Of a stretch of 18,069 nucleotides of DNA, positions 5,852 through 13,578 are shown one piece after another. The stretch lies in NCBI GenBank assembly GCA_036392795.1, contig DASVXH010000022.1:1-18069 (forward strand). Reading direction: 5' to 3'. Position 1 is the first letter of the stretch; each line of letters begins with the position of its first letter. The notes under the pieces are model-generated. The model was not told where the DNA came from. It did not search any database and saw only the letters and a list, made by a program, of their open reading frames with translations. The position numbers and the translations under genes are program-made. Origin of the DNA: JARIHD01 sp036392795. Its GTDB lineage: Bacteria > Patescibacteriota > Saccharimonadia > Saccharimonadales > UBA4665.

Positions 5852-7997
5852 TTTCAAGCAGGCCGATGATGCCCTGAGACGTCATCTTATTTAGCTTTCG
5901 ATGACTCACTCTTTTAGGTCTACTGCCAGGATTTGAGATGGTCACACCTTTGCTATCTTCCTGGACAATAGTAAAGCCCCTGTCTCGCGCTACGGCAAAG
6001 AACTGCCCCTCGGGGTTGATTGCGACACCTTTACGCGCCATAGCAAGCATCGGAGCATCATCAAGCGTGTCTCCGACGGCGATGTCGATCATAGCATCAC
6101 CACGGTGGTAGGCATCTACATAGCCTCGAAGTTGATTACCCTTATCACCCTTGCTCTCAACTATTCCGCGCAAACCATTAGACAATAGCGCTCGCTCACC
6201 GCCCAGAACTGCGTTCATCGCGACCGACCCAACTGCAGTAGGAACGCCAGCGTGTTGTACAAGTCTTTCACTCGCTTGCTGTTCAGCACGAGTAATGAGC
6301 ACCGTGTCATGGCCCCGCTCGGCCAAGGCGTGAAGCAAGCGACCACTATAATTATAGAAATCTTCAGGGGAATGAGGCGCATGGTGAAGTGGCCGCTCGG
6401 GACGGAGAAGCGTCCCCTCCAGGTCAAAAGCGCTCACCTTACTGGGCGTAGATGTCCTGTTAACAACTTCTTTCTTGTTGTGGGCCATAATTTCACTTTG
6501 ACGACTTTTGGCCGCGCTATACTCATCTGCTAGCATATCTATACGTTGCTTAACAGCGGCCGCGCTATCGCGATTACTATTAAGTAGCGCAAAAGATTCC
6601 GGTGTCATCTTTCCTTTTTGCAGACTATCCTTTTCGGCATCGAGAGTGTTCAGAATGTCGTTCAATTTACCTATCTCGGTCAAACTCTTTGTCATAGCCT
6701 CATCATAAGCATCCCTGTAATGGTCACCCCTGGCGTCATAATTTCGTTCGATATGCGTTAAAAGCGGCTTTTCACGATAAACTCCCTTTGTCTTCAGGTA
6801 ATCATTCATTTTACCCAGGGGCGTCTCAAACGTATAGTCAACCGATGAATGACTGCCGCTCGGCGAAGCATTTGGGTCATTGGTTGCGGTCTCGTAGTAG
6901 CTGCGTAGCGTAAATTGATTCCCATCACCAACCTGCCATGGCCGACGAGATTCACCCTGACGCGATATTAATAAGTGCGCCTCGGTCTTTTGCACCAAAC
7001 CGGATAATTTAATCTCACGCGCAGTACGCATTGCCTTAGCAGCATTGTTAGAGATCGTATTCCCCGAAGTTATCCAGTCGTCGACAACGATCAGCTTGGC
7101 GTTCTTACTATCCCTCCAATCCTTAGGATTGGTGCGCAAACGGGCCACCAAATCAGGGCGATCCTGAAGTAAATTATCGAACTCTTTTTTGATATCACTC
7201 AGAACAACATTGTAGCTTTTCTTTGGCCCATCTTCTGAGACGGGTGGATCAAAGACATTAATATAACCATCTTTCGGATGCTTAACTAAATAGTCCTTCC
7301 AGGCGTTGGCAATACCCTTACAGGCGGCATTGTATTCTTCTTTACCCAAGAAGTTAAAATTCTGGCGCATGCGGTTAGCCATATCTGACATCTCGCGAGA
7401 CTGGCGATCACCCTGACCCTCGCTGGCCTTTACAACTTGAAGCAGAAAGTTATCAAGATCGATAACACCCTCTCGCTCAGTAAAGCTGGCCTTTGTACGT
7501 CGGGATTCATGCTGTGAGGCATTAGGCAGCATTAATTTAGGATCGGAGTTGATGATATTTTGGCGGGTATTCGGCTGCGTAAGGGCTTCGGCAACTTGCT
7601 CACTAAATGAGCGTGCCGTTACAGCCGCGTGTTTTTCACTCCAGAATGAGTCGACCTCTGACTGCTTTTCGTGCGCTTCACTAGTGATTTTGTTGCCACG
7701 ACCAATCTTTTGACGCAGCCAATTGGCTATTCCCTTGCCCGCTAGTCCTGCAGGCGCAACCCTCAACCCTTCACTCGACGGCATTGTTTCGCCATACGAC
7801 GGATGACGCTGCGGTGCCTCCACAGCAGGAAACGGGGGAGTGATCGGAGTCTCATGCCCATGATTGTCGAACAACAGCGTTCCATGCCTGGAAATCTCCC
7901 CTACCTCGTGTTGGGGGGACAGAATGTCAATCGGGCCTTGATCTAAATTGCCCGATATTGTAATTCTATTTGGTGATGGAGTTCTTACTGCATTCAT
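5847..7997 (-). CDS. Large multidomain protein: phosphoribosyltransferase-like domain plus C-terminal HAD phosphatase
   Basis: The product has 716 residues. Residues 1-110 are Pro/Gly/Ser-rich and probably disordered. Residues about 115-370 hold a phosphoribosyltransferase-type fold with a clear PRPP loop, KLIVVDDWITSGNT (301-314). Residues 425-510 are mainly helical, with possible coiled-coil. Residues 520-685 form a HAD hydrolase: motif I AFDLEGTLL (Asp525, with Glu527 where most members have Asp), motif II VLIT (Thr569), a Lys around 616-619 for motif III, and motif IV VGDTLDDAPM (Asp643/Asp647). There is no signal peptide or membrane helix, so it should be cytoplasmic. The fusion suggests nucleotide, nucleobase or sugar-phosphate metabolism; the substrate is unknown. 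It is expressed alone from a TTGACT-17-TGCTAATAA promoter; the only Shine-Dalgarno-like AGGAG is at the predicted transcription start, so initiation is probably Shine-Dalgarno-independent. The start at 7997 follows from that promoter. Confidence 0.7.
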   Translation of the reverse strand: MNAVRTPSPNRITISGNLDQGPIDILSPQHEVGEISRHGTLLFDNHGHETPITPPFPAVEAPQRHPSYGETMPSSEGLRVAPAGLAGKGIANWLRQKIGRGNKITSEAHEKQSEVDSFWSEKHAAVTARSFSEQVAEALTQPNTRQNIINSDPKLMLPNASQHESRRTKASFTEREGVIDLDNFLLQVVKASEGQGDRQSREMSDMANRMRQNFNFLGKEEYNAACKGIANAWKDYLVKHPKDGYINVFDPPVSEDGPKKSYNVVLSDIKKEFDNLLQDRPDLVARLRTNPKDWRDSKNAKLIVVDDWITSGNTISNNAAKAMRTAREIKLSGLVQKTEAHLLISRQGESRRPWQVGDGNQFTLRSYYETATNDPNASPSGSHSSVDYTFETPLGKMNDYLKTKGVYREKPLLTHIERNYDARGDHYRDAYDEAMTKSLTEIGKLNDILNTLDAEKDSLQKGKMTPESFALLNSNRDSAAAVKQRIDMLADEYSAAKSRQSEIMAHNKKEVVNRTSTPSKVSAFDLEGTLLRPERPLHHAPHSPEDFYNYSGRLLHALAERGHDTVLITRAEQQASERLVQHAGVPTAVGSVAMNAVLGGERALLSNGLRGIVESKGDKGNQLRGYVDAYHRGDAMIDIAVGDTLDDAPMLAMARKGVAINPEGQFFAVARDRGFTIVQEDSKGVTISNPGSRPKRVSHRKLNKMTSQGIIGLLEK

Positions 7998-8020
7998 AGT
8001 GCTATAGTTTTACTCCTATA

Positions 8021-8049
8021 TTATTAGCATAAGTTTATTAAAAAGTCAA
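8021..8049 (-). promoter_or_regulatory. Promoter of the PRTase-HAD gene
   Basis: TTGACT (8044-8049) and TAATAA (8021-8026) on the minus strand are separated by 17 bases, with TGC directly before the -10. The transcription start is expected near 8014, giving a leader of about 17 bases before the ATG at 7997. Confidence 0.75.
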
Positions 8050-8094
8050 TTTGGTTGGATAGCTTAGCGCGATTATTCCGCCTGGATTAAAATG

Positions 8095-8114
8095 AAAAAG
8101 CCTCAAAAAGAGGC
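8095..8114 (-). terminator. Terminator of the pyrG-response regulator unit
   Basis: On the minus strand a GCCTC / GAGGC stem with a TTTTT loop is followed by TTTTTC, about 25 bases after the receiver gene stop. The stem is short, but the loop and U tract are typical. Confidence 0.8.
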
Positions 8115-8136
8115 CCCTCATCTGTTGTGACAAAAA

Positions 8137-8538
8137 TTATACGCCTAAGTGCTGCTTTATACGATCAATAACTTCGGTAATAACCACTTGGGACTTAACT
8201 AAGTAATCATCTACGCCTAGGTCCTCGGCACGCTTTTTGTCGCTATCCTGGCTGAGCGCGGTTAGCATGACAACCTTTAGATTGGCGGTTTCCGGGGTAT
8301 TGCGCAAAATGTCCAGCACATCAAAGCCACTAATCTTGGGCATCATGACGTCCAATAGGACAAGATCAGGCTTGAAACTAATGGCCGCGGCAAGAGCATC
8401 TTCACCATTAGAAACGCGGTGGACTTCGAATCCTTCGGCTTCAAGCCGGACTAAATATACGGTGGCCAGAGCGTCATCATCTTCTACAAACAAAATGCGC
8501 TTGGGATGTAGGGGCGGCTGCGCAGTGGATGTATCCAT
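8137..8538 (-). CDS. Stand-alone receiver-domain response regulator
   Basis: The product has 133 residues, a single REC domain with no output domain. The acidic pocket is seen in VEDDD (residues 18-22), the phospho-acceptor Asp63 in LVLLDVMMP, the switch Thr93 in MLTAL, and Lys115 in DYLVKS. CheY/Spo0F-like single-domain receivers pass phosphate or signal by protein contact. No kinase is adjacent, so the partner is unknown. The gene begins 18 bases after pyrG, with only a short-spaced AGGA before the ATG, and is followed by a terminator; it is therefore most likely co-transcribed with pyrG. Why it is paired with CTP synthase cannot be told from the sequence. Confidence 0.9.
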   Translation of the reverse strand: MDTSTAQPPLHPKRILFVEDDDALATVYLVRLEAEGFEVHRVSNGEDALAAAISFKPDLVLLDVMMPKISGFDVLDILRNTPETANLKVVMLTALSQDSDKKRAEDLGVDDYLVKSQVVITEVIDRIKQHLGV

Positions 8539-8556
8539 ACGTCCTAAGCTACCCTA

Positions 8557-10170
8557 TTAATCGGCCGATGGCAATAGGCTTTTGATAAAACCGGCAAACA
8601 TAGGATGTGCCTTGTCTGGCCTGGATTTAAATTCTGGATGGAACTGACTGGCGATAAAACATGGATGGTCGATCGCTTCAATCATCTCCACCAGATGGCC
8701 ATCAGGAGACAGCCCCGTAGCGCGGATTCCCCAGGATTCGTATTGATCACGGTAGTCATTATTACACTCGTATCGGTGACGATGGCGTTCGGTGATCTCG
8801 GTGGTACCGTATAATTTGGCCAATAAGCTATCTGAGGCTATATTACAGGGGTAGTCGCCAAGCCTCATGGTACCGCCGGTGTTTTCCTTGCCGTGCTGGT
8901 CGGCCATGGTATGGATGACGACGTTTTTGCCAGCCGCGTCCACTTCGGCAGTCGTAGCATCTATTACGCCATGACTGCGAGCCGCAGCAATAACTGCCAT
9001 CTGTAGACCAAGACAAATGCCCAGATACGGCATTTTGTGGGTCAACGCATATCGAGCCGCCAAAATCTTGCCTTCGATCCCACGCGTACCAAATCCGCCC
9101 GGCACTACAATACCATCAACATTCTTCAAAGCATCTTTCACATCATTTTCACCGTGCAGCGATTCGGCATCTATCCAATCGATAGAAATGCCCGTGTCGT
9201 TAGCCCAAGCCGCTGCGCGAAGCGCTTCAAACACCGACATATAGGTGTCCAAATTGTCCAGATACTTAGCAACAACACCAACACGAACTTTTTTATCCTG
9301 ATGATTGGTTGCACGGGCTACCAATTCACGCCATTCGGTAAAATCAGGCTGCTTGAGCCCCGATTCCAGCCCTAAACGCTTGCAAATAACATCGGCAATG
9401 CCCGCTTCTTCTAGTGTTAGTGGCACCTGATAAATGCTTGGGGCGTTGGGCAGCAGCGCGATCGCCTCTTCGCCAACACCACAAAACAGCGCCAATTTAC
9501 GCTTAATAGATTCCGGCGCCGGTTGTTCGGTACGGGCCACCAAAACGTCGGGTGCAATTCCCATGCCGCGCAGATCGCGTACGGCGTTTTGAGCCGGTTT
9601 AGTTTTTATTTCGTTACTGGCCCCCAAATACGGCATATAGACTACGTGTACATACAGACAATTTTCTACCCCCATGCGTAATCCAAACTCACGAATTGCC
9701 TCCAGAAAACTCTGACTCTCTAGATCCCCAACAGTACCACCGATCTCGACGATATGCACATCGAAACCCTCCCCTGCAATACGAATATACTCCTGGATCG
9801 CAGCCATGACATGCGGCACGATCTGCACGGATTGACCCTCGTATTTGCCGGCACGCTCGTCTTCGATGACTTTTAATAATACGCGGCCGGACATGAGCGA
9901 ACTGGCCTGGGTTAGCTCCTGGTCCAAAAAACGTTCATAATGACCTAGATCAAGATCGGTTTCTGCGCCATCCTTCGTCACAAAACACTCGCCGTGCTCA
10001 CGCGGATTTAACGTACCTGCGTCGACGTTCAGATACGGGTCACATTTTTGAATGTTGACATTTAGCCCGCGGGCTTTGAGTGTATTGGCGATGGAGGCGG
10101 CGGTGATACCCTTTCCTAAACCAGAAAGCACACCACCAGTTACAAATATATACTTTGTAGGCCTTGCCAC
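8557..10170 (-). CDS. pyrG: CTP synthase (glutamine-hydrolysing)
   Basis: The product has 537 residues, full length for the family. The N-terminal synthetase domain starts KYIFVTGGVLSGLGKGI (residues 6-22), which holds the P-loop, and includes CDPYLNVDAGTLNPREHGE. The C-terminal class I glutamine amidotransferase has the nucleophile Cys386 in LGICLGLQ and the His511-Glu513 pair in HPEFKSRP. The enzyme turns UTP into CTP with ATP and glutamine, the last step of pyrimidine nucleotide synthesis, in the cytoplasm. The start is a GTG at 10170 with AGAGGTG a few bases upstream; MARPTKYIF aligns with known N-termini, so this start is secure. A promoter lies at 10200-10228, and the stand-alone receiver gene follows after 18 bases, probably in the same transcript. 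No unusual residues were noted. Confidence 0.97.
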   Translation of the reverse strand: MARPTKYIFVTGGVLSGLGKGITAASIANTLKARGLNVNIQKCDPYLNVDAGTLNPREHGECFVTKDGAETDLDLGHYERFLDQELTQASSLMSGRVLLKVIEDERAGKYEGQSVQIVPHVMAAIQEYIRIAGEGFDVHIVEIGGTVGDLESQSFLEAIREFGLRMGVENCLYVHVVYMPYLGASNEIKTKPAQNAVRDLRGMGIAPDVLVARTEQPAPESIKRKLALFCGVGEEAIALLPNAPSIYQVPLTLEEAGIADVICKRLGLESGLKQPDFTEWRELVARATNHQDKKVRVGVVAKYLDNLDTYMSVFEALRAAAWANDTGISIDWIDAESLHGENDVKDALKNVDGIVVPGGFGTRGIEGKILAARYALTHKMPYLGICLGLQMAVIAAARSHGVIDATTAEVDAAGKNVVIHTMADQHGKENTGGTMRLGDYPCNIASDSLLAKLYGTTEITERHRHRYECNNDYRDQYESWGIRATGLSPDGHLVEMIEAIDHPCFIASQFHPEFKSRPDKAHPMFAGFIKSLLPSAD

Positions 10171-10199
10171 CTTACACCTCTTTTACTCACTTTAAGCAT

Positions 10200-10228
10200 A
10201 TAGTAGCCTACAATGCCCCGAATCGCAA
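10200..10228 (-). promoter_or_regulatory. Promoter of pyrG
   Basis: TTGCGA (10223-10228) and TACTAT (10200-10205) on the minus strand are separated by 17 bases. A start near 10193 would give a leader of about 23 bases that includes the AGAGGTG ribosome-binding site. An alternative reading puts a TGC-TTAAAG a few bases downstream, with a poorer -35. Confidence 0.5.
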
Positions 10229-10259
10229 GGAAGATAGTTAATAATCAGGGACGATCAGA

Positions 10260-10994
10260 CTAGATGCCAGCCTGGTCTGCGAGGTAACCAGCATTATCAA
10301 TAGCCAATCGGTCCAGAACCAGGGCCTCACCGTAGGTCAAACCATATCTGCTAATGGCGCCCGGATTAACTTCTTTTACCTGTTCGCCTGGCTGAATTGG
10401 CCTGTCAGATGCTTCGGTCGACCATGCCGTACTTCGTTCCCGGCCCTCGTCTGGCTGCGCTAAATAGCTATATCTGTTTATTTCGCCGTTGGGCCTATCA
10501 AAGCCCTGGACAATTAACACTTTGTGATTATTATCCAGCGCATACAAACCAGTTACTGGGGTGGGATCCTTCACCTTGGCTACACCCAGACGAAATTGAT
10601 ACTCCTTGCCATTTCGTTTAATGACTTGGGTTATCATGCCAGGCTGACCCTGTGGCTCCTCGTAGTAGGTTTTTACGGAAGCATCATCTTTTTTTGCTCT
10701 TTCCAGGATACGGTCGCTTACCTTTTGAAAGGTTTCGGCAACGGTGTTATTACGATCAGGGCTTTGTACATATTCGAGCGGGTCACCTGTGCGCTCGGCG
10801 GCTGGCACTGCGACGGCACGTCCGGCAGTAGTTTCTTGTGGCTGAAGAGCGCCTACGGTGCCGACAGCACTTAAGACCGCGCCTACCGTAAAGGCACTGA
10901 CCCGCGCAAATTTACCTATCTTTCGTTTACGCTCAGCAAACGCGGAGGACTGCCGGTGGTTAAACGAATCATGAGTTGGAGGCTGATTGTGCAT
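10260..10994 (-). CDS. Membrane-anchored, probably extracytoplasmic protein of unknown function
   Basis: The product has 244 residues. A polar, His/Gln-rich N-terminus (1-20) and a basic stretch (ERKRKIGK) lead into one hydrophobic segment (about 29-50), then a low-complexity linker and a globular part from about residue 70. The globular part has helix and strand patterns such as TYYEEPQGQPGMITQVIKRNGKEYQFRL across 108-135, and ends in a helical segment (YGLTYGEALVLDRLAIDNAGYLADQ). There are no cysteines and no recognisable catalytic motif. With the basic flank on the N-terminal side, the C-terminal part is probably outside the cell. It has its own promoter (TTGACT-17-TGCTAATGT) and no Shine-Dalgarno before the ATG at 10994. 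I do not recognise a family; a real gene is likely because of length, promoter and membrane topology. Confidence 0.75.
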   Translation of the reverse strand: MHNQPPTHDSFNHRQSSAFAERKRKIGKFARVSAFTVGAVLSAVGTVGALQPQETTAGRAVAVPAAERTGDPLEYVQSPDRNNTVAETFQKVSDRILERAKKDDASVKTYYEEPQGQPGMITQVIKRNGKEYQFRLGVAKVKDPTPVTGLYALDNNHKVLIVQGFDRPNGEINRYSYLAQPDEGRERSTAWSTEASDRPIQPGEQVKEVNPGAISRYGLTYGEALVLDRLAIDNAGYLADQAGI

Positions 10995-11007
10995 ACTATG
11001 GCTTTTG

Positions 11008-11024
11008 TTTTAGAATAACTAAAA
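11008..11024 (-). repeat. Small inverted repeat in the leader of the 244-residue protein gene
   Basis: TTTTAG and CTAAAA arms around a five-base AATAA loop lie at the predicted 5' end of the transcript, between the promoter and the ATG. All pairs but one are A:T, so the structure would be weak; it could be a regulator site or chance. Confidence 0.25.
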
Positions 11025-11026
11025 TA

Positions 11027-11055
11027 ACATTAGCATAATATTATATATGAGTCAA
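11027..11055 (-). promoter_or_regulatory. Promoter of the 244-residue membrane protein gene
   Basis: TTGACT (11050-11055) and TAATGT (11027-11032) on the minus strand are separated by 17 bases, with TGC before the -10. The same -35 occurs upstream of the PRTase-HAD gene and the same TGCTAATGTT upstream of the CHAP hydrolase gene. Confidence 0.75.
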
Positions 11056-11065
11056 TAATGTGATA

Positions 11066-12295
11066 CTACTTAGTTCTCAGGAACTCTAGAGCCGCGTCTT
11101 TTTGAGGATCTTTTTTGTTTTCATAATCTTCATCGGATATTTTTACTTCTTTGTCGGGCTTGATGCCTTTTTTATCGATATTTTGACCGGCGGGCGTGTA
11201 CCAGCGAGCCACGGTTATCTTAATCTCGGCACCACGGGGCAATTTATGAATTTCCTGGACACTCCCTTTGCCGTAGCTCTTTTGACCGTACAGCGTGGCC
11301 ACGTTATTATCGTGCAGCGCGCCGGCCACGATCTCAGACGCACTGGCACTACCTTCATTTATTAGGACAACAGTGGGCATATCCTTGAAGACTGGGTCAC
11401 CTTCGGTTTTGGAAATGTGCGTTTTAGTCACTATACCACCTCGCTTTTCCTGCAGAATAGTTTTGCCGGCAGGCAGCCACAGACTTGCGATATCGATCGA
11501 GCTATTCAGTTCACCCCCGGGATTATCGCGCAGGTCTAGTAATATCTTGGTAGCACCTTTGTCTTTTAGTTCATCGGCGGCCTGAAGCATCAAATCGTAA
11601 GTTTCCATTCCAAACTGACTAATCGAGATCTTCCCTATTTTGCTGTCTACCATCTCCCACTTTACGCTGGGGATTTTAATTTCGTCGCGGACAATTTTGA
11701 ACGACAAGTCCTCAGATTTATTGCGGACAATTCGTAAGGTTACTTCTGTGTCTTTAGGACCTCGTATGCGGCGGATGGCTTCTTCGATACTCATATCGAC
11801 CGTAGATGCCCCGTCCACACTGACGATGATATCCTTGGAACGGATACCTGCTTTGCTAGCCGGCGATCCTTCGATAGGCGCAACAATCATCAAGCTGCCA
11901 TTATCATCTTTGCCCAATTCGGCACCAATGCCCGTAAAAGCACCTTGGAGCTGATCTTCAAATTTTTGGGCTTCTTCAGTGTTGAAGTATGTCGTATAAG
12001 GATCGCCCGTAGCTTTGGCGAGACCCGCCTTTAGGCCATCTATCAATTTTGCTTCGTCCAGTTTACCATCGTAATTATTGCGAAGCAGATCATAAATCTG
12101 CTCAACGGAGGCGTAATTCAGATCGCTTGACAGACTCTTGTTTGCCTCCGGTGTTGATGCGCCAAAACTGACACTGCCGTTACCCATTCCAAACCCAAAT
12201 AAAAAGATCATGGCCGCAGCCAGCGTCAACCCCGCAGTCTTTAGTACTTTGTTGGTCTTGGATTCACCCTTATAGGCGTCACTACGTTCTGTCAC
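11066..12295 (-). CDS. ctp: S41-family carboxyl-terminal processing protease
   Basis: The product has 409 residues. One hydrophobic segment (about 17-38) anchors it, and the protease faces the outside. A helical N-terminal region (SVEQIYDLLRNNYDG) precedes a PDZ domain (about 118-195, with GIGAELGKDDNGSLMIVAPIEGSPASKAGI split across 122-151). The S41 core follows, with LLDLRDNPGGEL (252-263), nucleophile Ser318 in NEGSASASEI, and Lys343 in SYGKGSVQ. This Ser-Lys pair is standard for CtpA/CtpB/Prc, which trim C-termini of exported proteins and often regulate peptidoglycan hydrolases. Its position next to the CHAP hydrolase gene makes that protein a possible substrate or partner (inference). 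The start is GTG at 12295 with a GAGGA four bases upstream. It has its own TGC-TATACT promoter fused to the terminator of the preceding gene. Confidence 0.93.
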   Translation of the reverse strand: MTERSDAYKGESKTNKVLKTAGLTLAAAMIFLFGFGMGNGSVSFGASTPEANKSLSSDLNYASVEQIYDLLRNNYDGKLDEAKLIDGLKAGLAKATGDPYTTYFNTEEAQKFEDQLQGAFTGIGAELGKDDNGSLMIVAPIEGSPASKAGIRSKDIIVSVDGASTVDMSIEEAIRRIRGPKDTEVTLRIVRNKSEDLSFKIVRDEIKIPSVKWEMVDSKIGKISISQFGMETYDLMLQAADELKDKGATKILLDLRDNPGGELNSSIDIASLWLPAGKTILQEKRGGIVTKTHISKTEGDPVFKDMPTVVLINEGSASASEIVAGALHDNNVATLYGQKSYGKGSVQEIHKLPRGAEIKITVARWYTPAGQNIDKKGIKPDKEVKISDEDYENKKDPQKDAALEFLRTK

Positions 12296-12330
12296 GTCTT
12301 CCTCGTTTCACTCGTATTCTATTACTACTA

Positions 12331-12339
12331 AGTATAGCA
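12331..12339 (-). promoter_or_regulatory. Extended -10 promoter of ctp
   Basis: TGC-TATACT on the minus strand begins in the last T of the upstream terminator U tract. No good -35 is visible; that position is occupied by the terminator hairpin. The predicted start near 12324 gives a leader of about 29 bases with a GAGGA ribosome-binding site. Confidence 0.6.
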
Positions 12340-12376
12340 AAAAAGAAGCTCCCCGGAGCTATTTTCCGGAGAGCTT
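12339..12376 (-). terminator. Terminator of the CHAP hydrolase gene
   Basis: On the minus strand an eleven-base stem (AAGCTCTCCGG / CCGGGGAGCTT, one G:T wobble) with a nine-base loop is followed by CTTTTTT. It lies 40 bases after the hydrolase stop codon and directly abuts the ctp promoter. Confidence 0.9.
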
Positions 12377-12415
12377 TGTCGCGAATTATCAGTAGAAATT
12401 AAGCTGGACGAAATT

Positions 12416-13552
12416 CTAATATTTGCGCCATTGGGTTGAAAACTCACCATTAAGATTAGCATTATACTGAGCGACGTAAATCTTATCGGCATCAACATCC
12501 AGCACATACATTGCATGACCCCATGTACCAGAGGTACTAATAGCTACATCACCGGGCTGCGGGATGCGCGAAACCTCGACACCGTTGCGGTACGCTGCAG
12601 CTACCCAGTCCTTAGCGTTGCCGTAGAAGCGCGGCGCATTGCGACCAGAGGCTTCGACTGCCCAGGCAGCATATGATACGCATTGTCGGGTGCAGTAACC
12701 CCATTTATCTGGACCATCATCATCTACACAGCCAGGAGCAGTACTCATACTAAAGCCGGCATTGGCATACGGGTAAGCCTGCAGGTTGAAGTCGCTGGCG
12801 TTACCAGAAAATCGCAGGAAGTAGTAACCGCCATCTGTTGAATTGTTGGCGCGGCGCTGGGCAGCGATCAAAGATTCGATGCGCGCCTGGTTGGCCTTGG
12901 TTTTTTGGTTGTAGTCATTCTGCTGAGCCTGATTATAGGACAACATCCTTGCCTGTTCGCTGCGGGCAGTAGCCAATTCGTTACGCTGTGCTTGCTGTTC
13001 GGCAAGCAGTCGTTCAATCTGGACCTTCTGTTCCTTTAGCTGAGTTTGTAGGTCGTTAATACGCTGTAGGGTTATTTGAATCTTGTTCTTTACGGCAGTA
13101 TGATACTCCTCTTTGTCTACAAAATCGCTTAGGTTTTTGCTGGTTGCCAGCATTTCAAGCGTCGTGATTTTGCTTTCAACATAGGACACACGAATACTCT
13201 CGCCCAGAATACTGCGCTGACGGGCCAATTCCTGTTCGTTTGCAACAATGGCGGCCTGGATTTCGTTTTGTTTGGCGGTATTGTCGTTGATCTGGCCCTG
13301 GATTATATTGATCTGGCCCTGCAAGCGGGCGATAGCATCTTTGTAGCTAACGGCTTGATTCTGGAGTTCGGCAACCGCACTGCGGTTAGCGGCATTTTGC
13401 TGCTGAAGCTGACGGATTTGGTCAGAAATAGGATCGGCCGTTACCCGCGGCATAATCGACATGCCAGCGGTCAGTACGGCCGCCGTTACCAAAACAGCTA
13501 AGACCCCTATTCGTTTACTCTTTACCAATCGATTAATGCTGATTTTTTTCAT
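12416..13552 (-). CDS. PcsB-like coiled-coil plus CHAP peptidoglycan hydrolase
   Basis: The product has 378 residues from the ATG at 13552. An ATG 36 bases further upstream is in frame but lies inside the -10 element of the promoter, so it cannot be in the mRNA. A signal peptide (KSKRIGVLAVLVTAAVLTAG, residues 11-30, probable cleavage near VTA-DP at 38-41) is followed by a long coiled-coil (about 42-235, rich in Gln/Asn/Ala). A C-terminal CHAP domain (about 270-378) has Cys291 in RQCVSYAAW, His346 in GHAMYV and a polar third position in QYNANLNG. CHAP enzymes are amidases or endopeptidases of peptidoglycan. Signal-coiled-coil-CHAP is the layout of PcsB, which FtsEX activates at the division site; ftsX and ftsE lie directly upstream. 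There is no Shine-Dalgarno; the leader is short and A/T-rich. It has its own promoter and terminator. Confidence 0.88.
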   Translation of the reverse strand: MKKISINRLVKSKRIGVLAVLVTAAVLTAGMSIMPRVTADPISDQIRQLQQQNAANRSAVAELQNQAVSYKDAIARLQGQINIIQGQINDNTAKQNEIQAAIVANEQELARQRSILGESIRVSYVESKITTLEMLATSKNLSDFVDKEEYHTAVKNKIQITLQRINDLQTQLKEQKVQIERLLAEQQAQRNELATARSEQARMLSYNQAQQNDYNQKTKANQARIESLIAAQRRANNSTDGGYYFLRFSGNASDFNLQAYPYANAGFSMSTAPGCVDDDGPDKWGYCTRQCVSYAAWAVEASGRNAPRFYGNAKDWVAAAYRNGVEVSRIPQPGDVAISTSGTWGHAMYVLDVDADKIYVAQYNANLNGEFSTQWRKY

Positions 13553-13578
13553 TTTTATTTTATTATCTTGTAATTTAA

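Noticed and set aside
6151..6708. Rightward frames inside the PRTase-HAD gene
   Set aside because: They are short, overlapping frames antisense to a long gene with conserved motifs; no independent support.
8013..8017. AGGAG as ribosome-binding site of the PRTase-HAD gene
   Set aside because: It lies about 15 bases before the ATG and at the predicted transcription start, so it is unlikely to be used.
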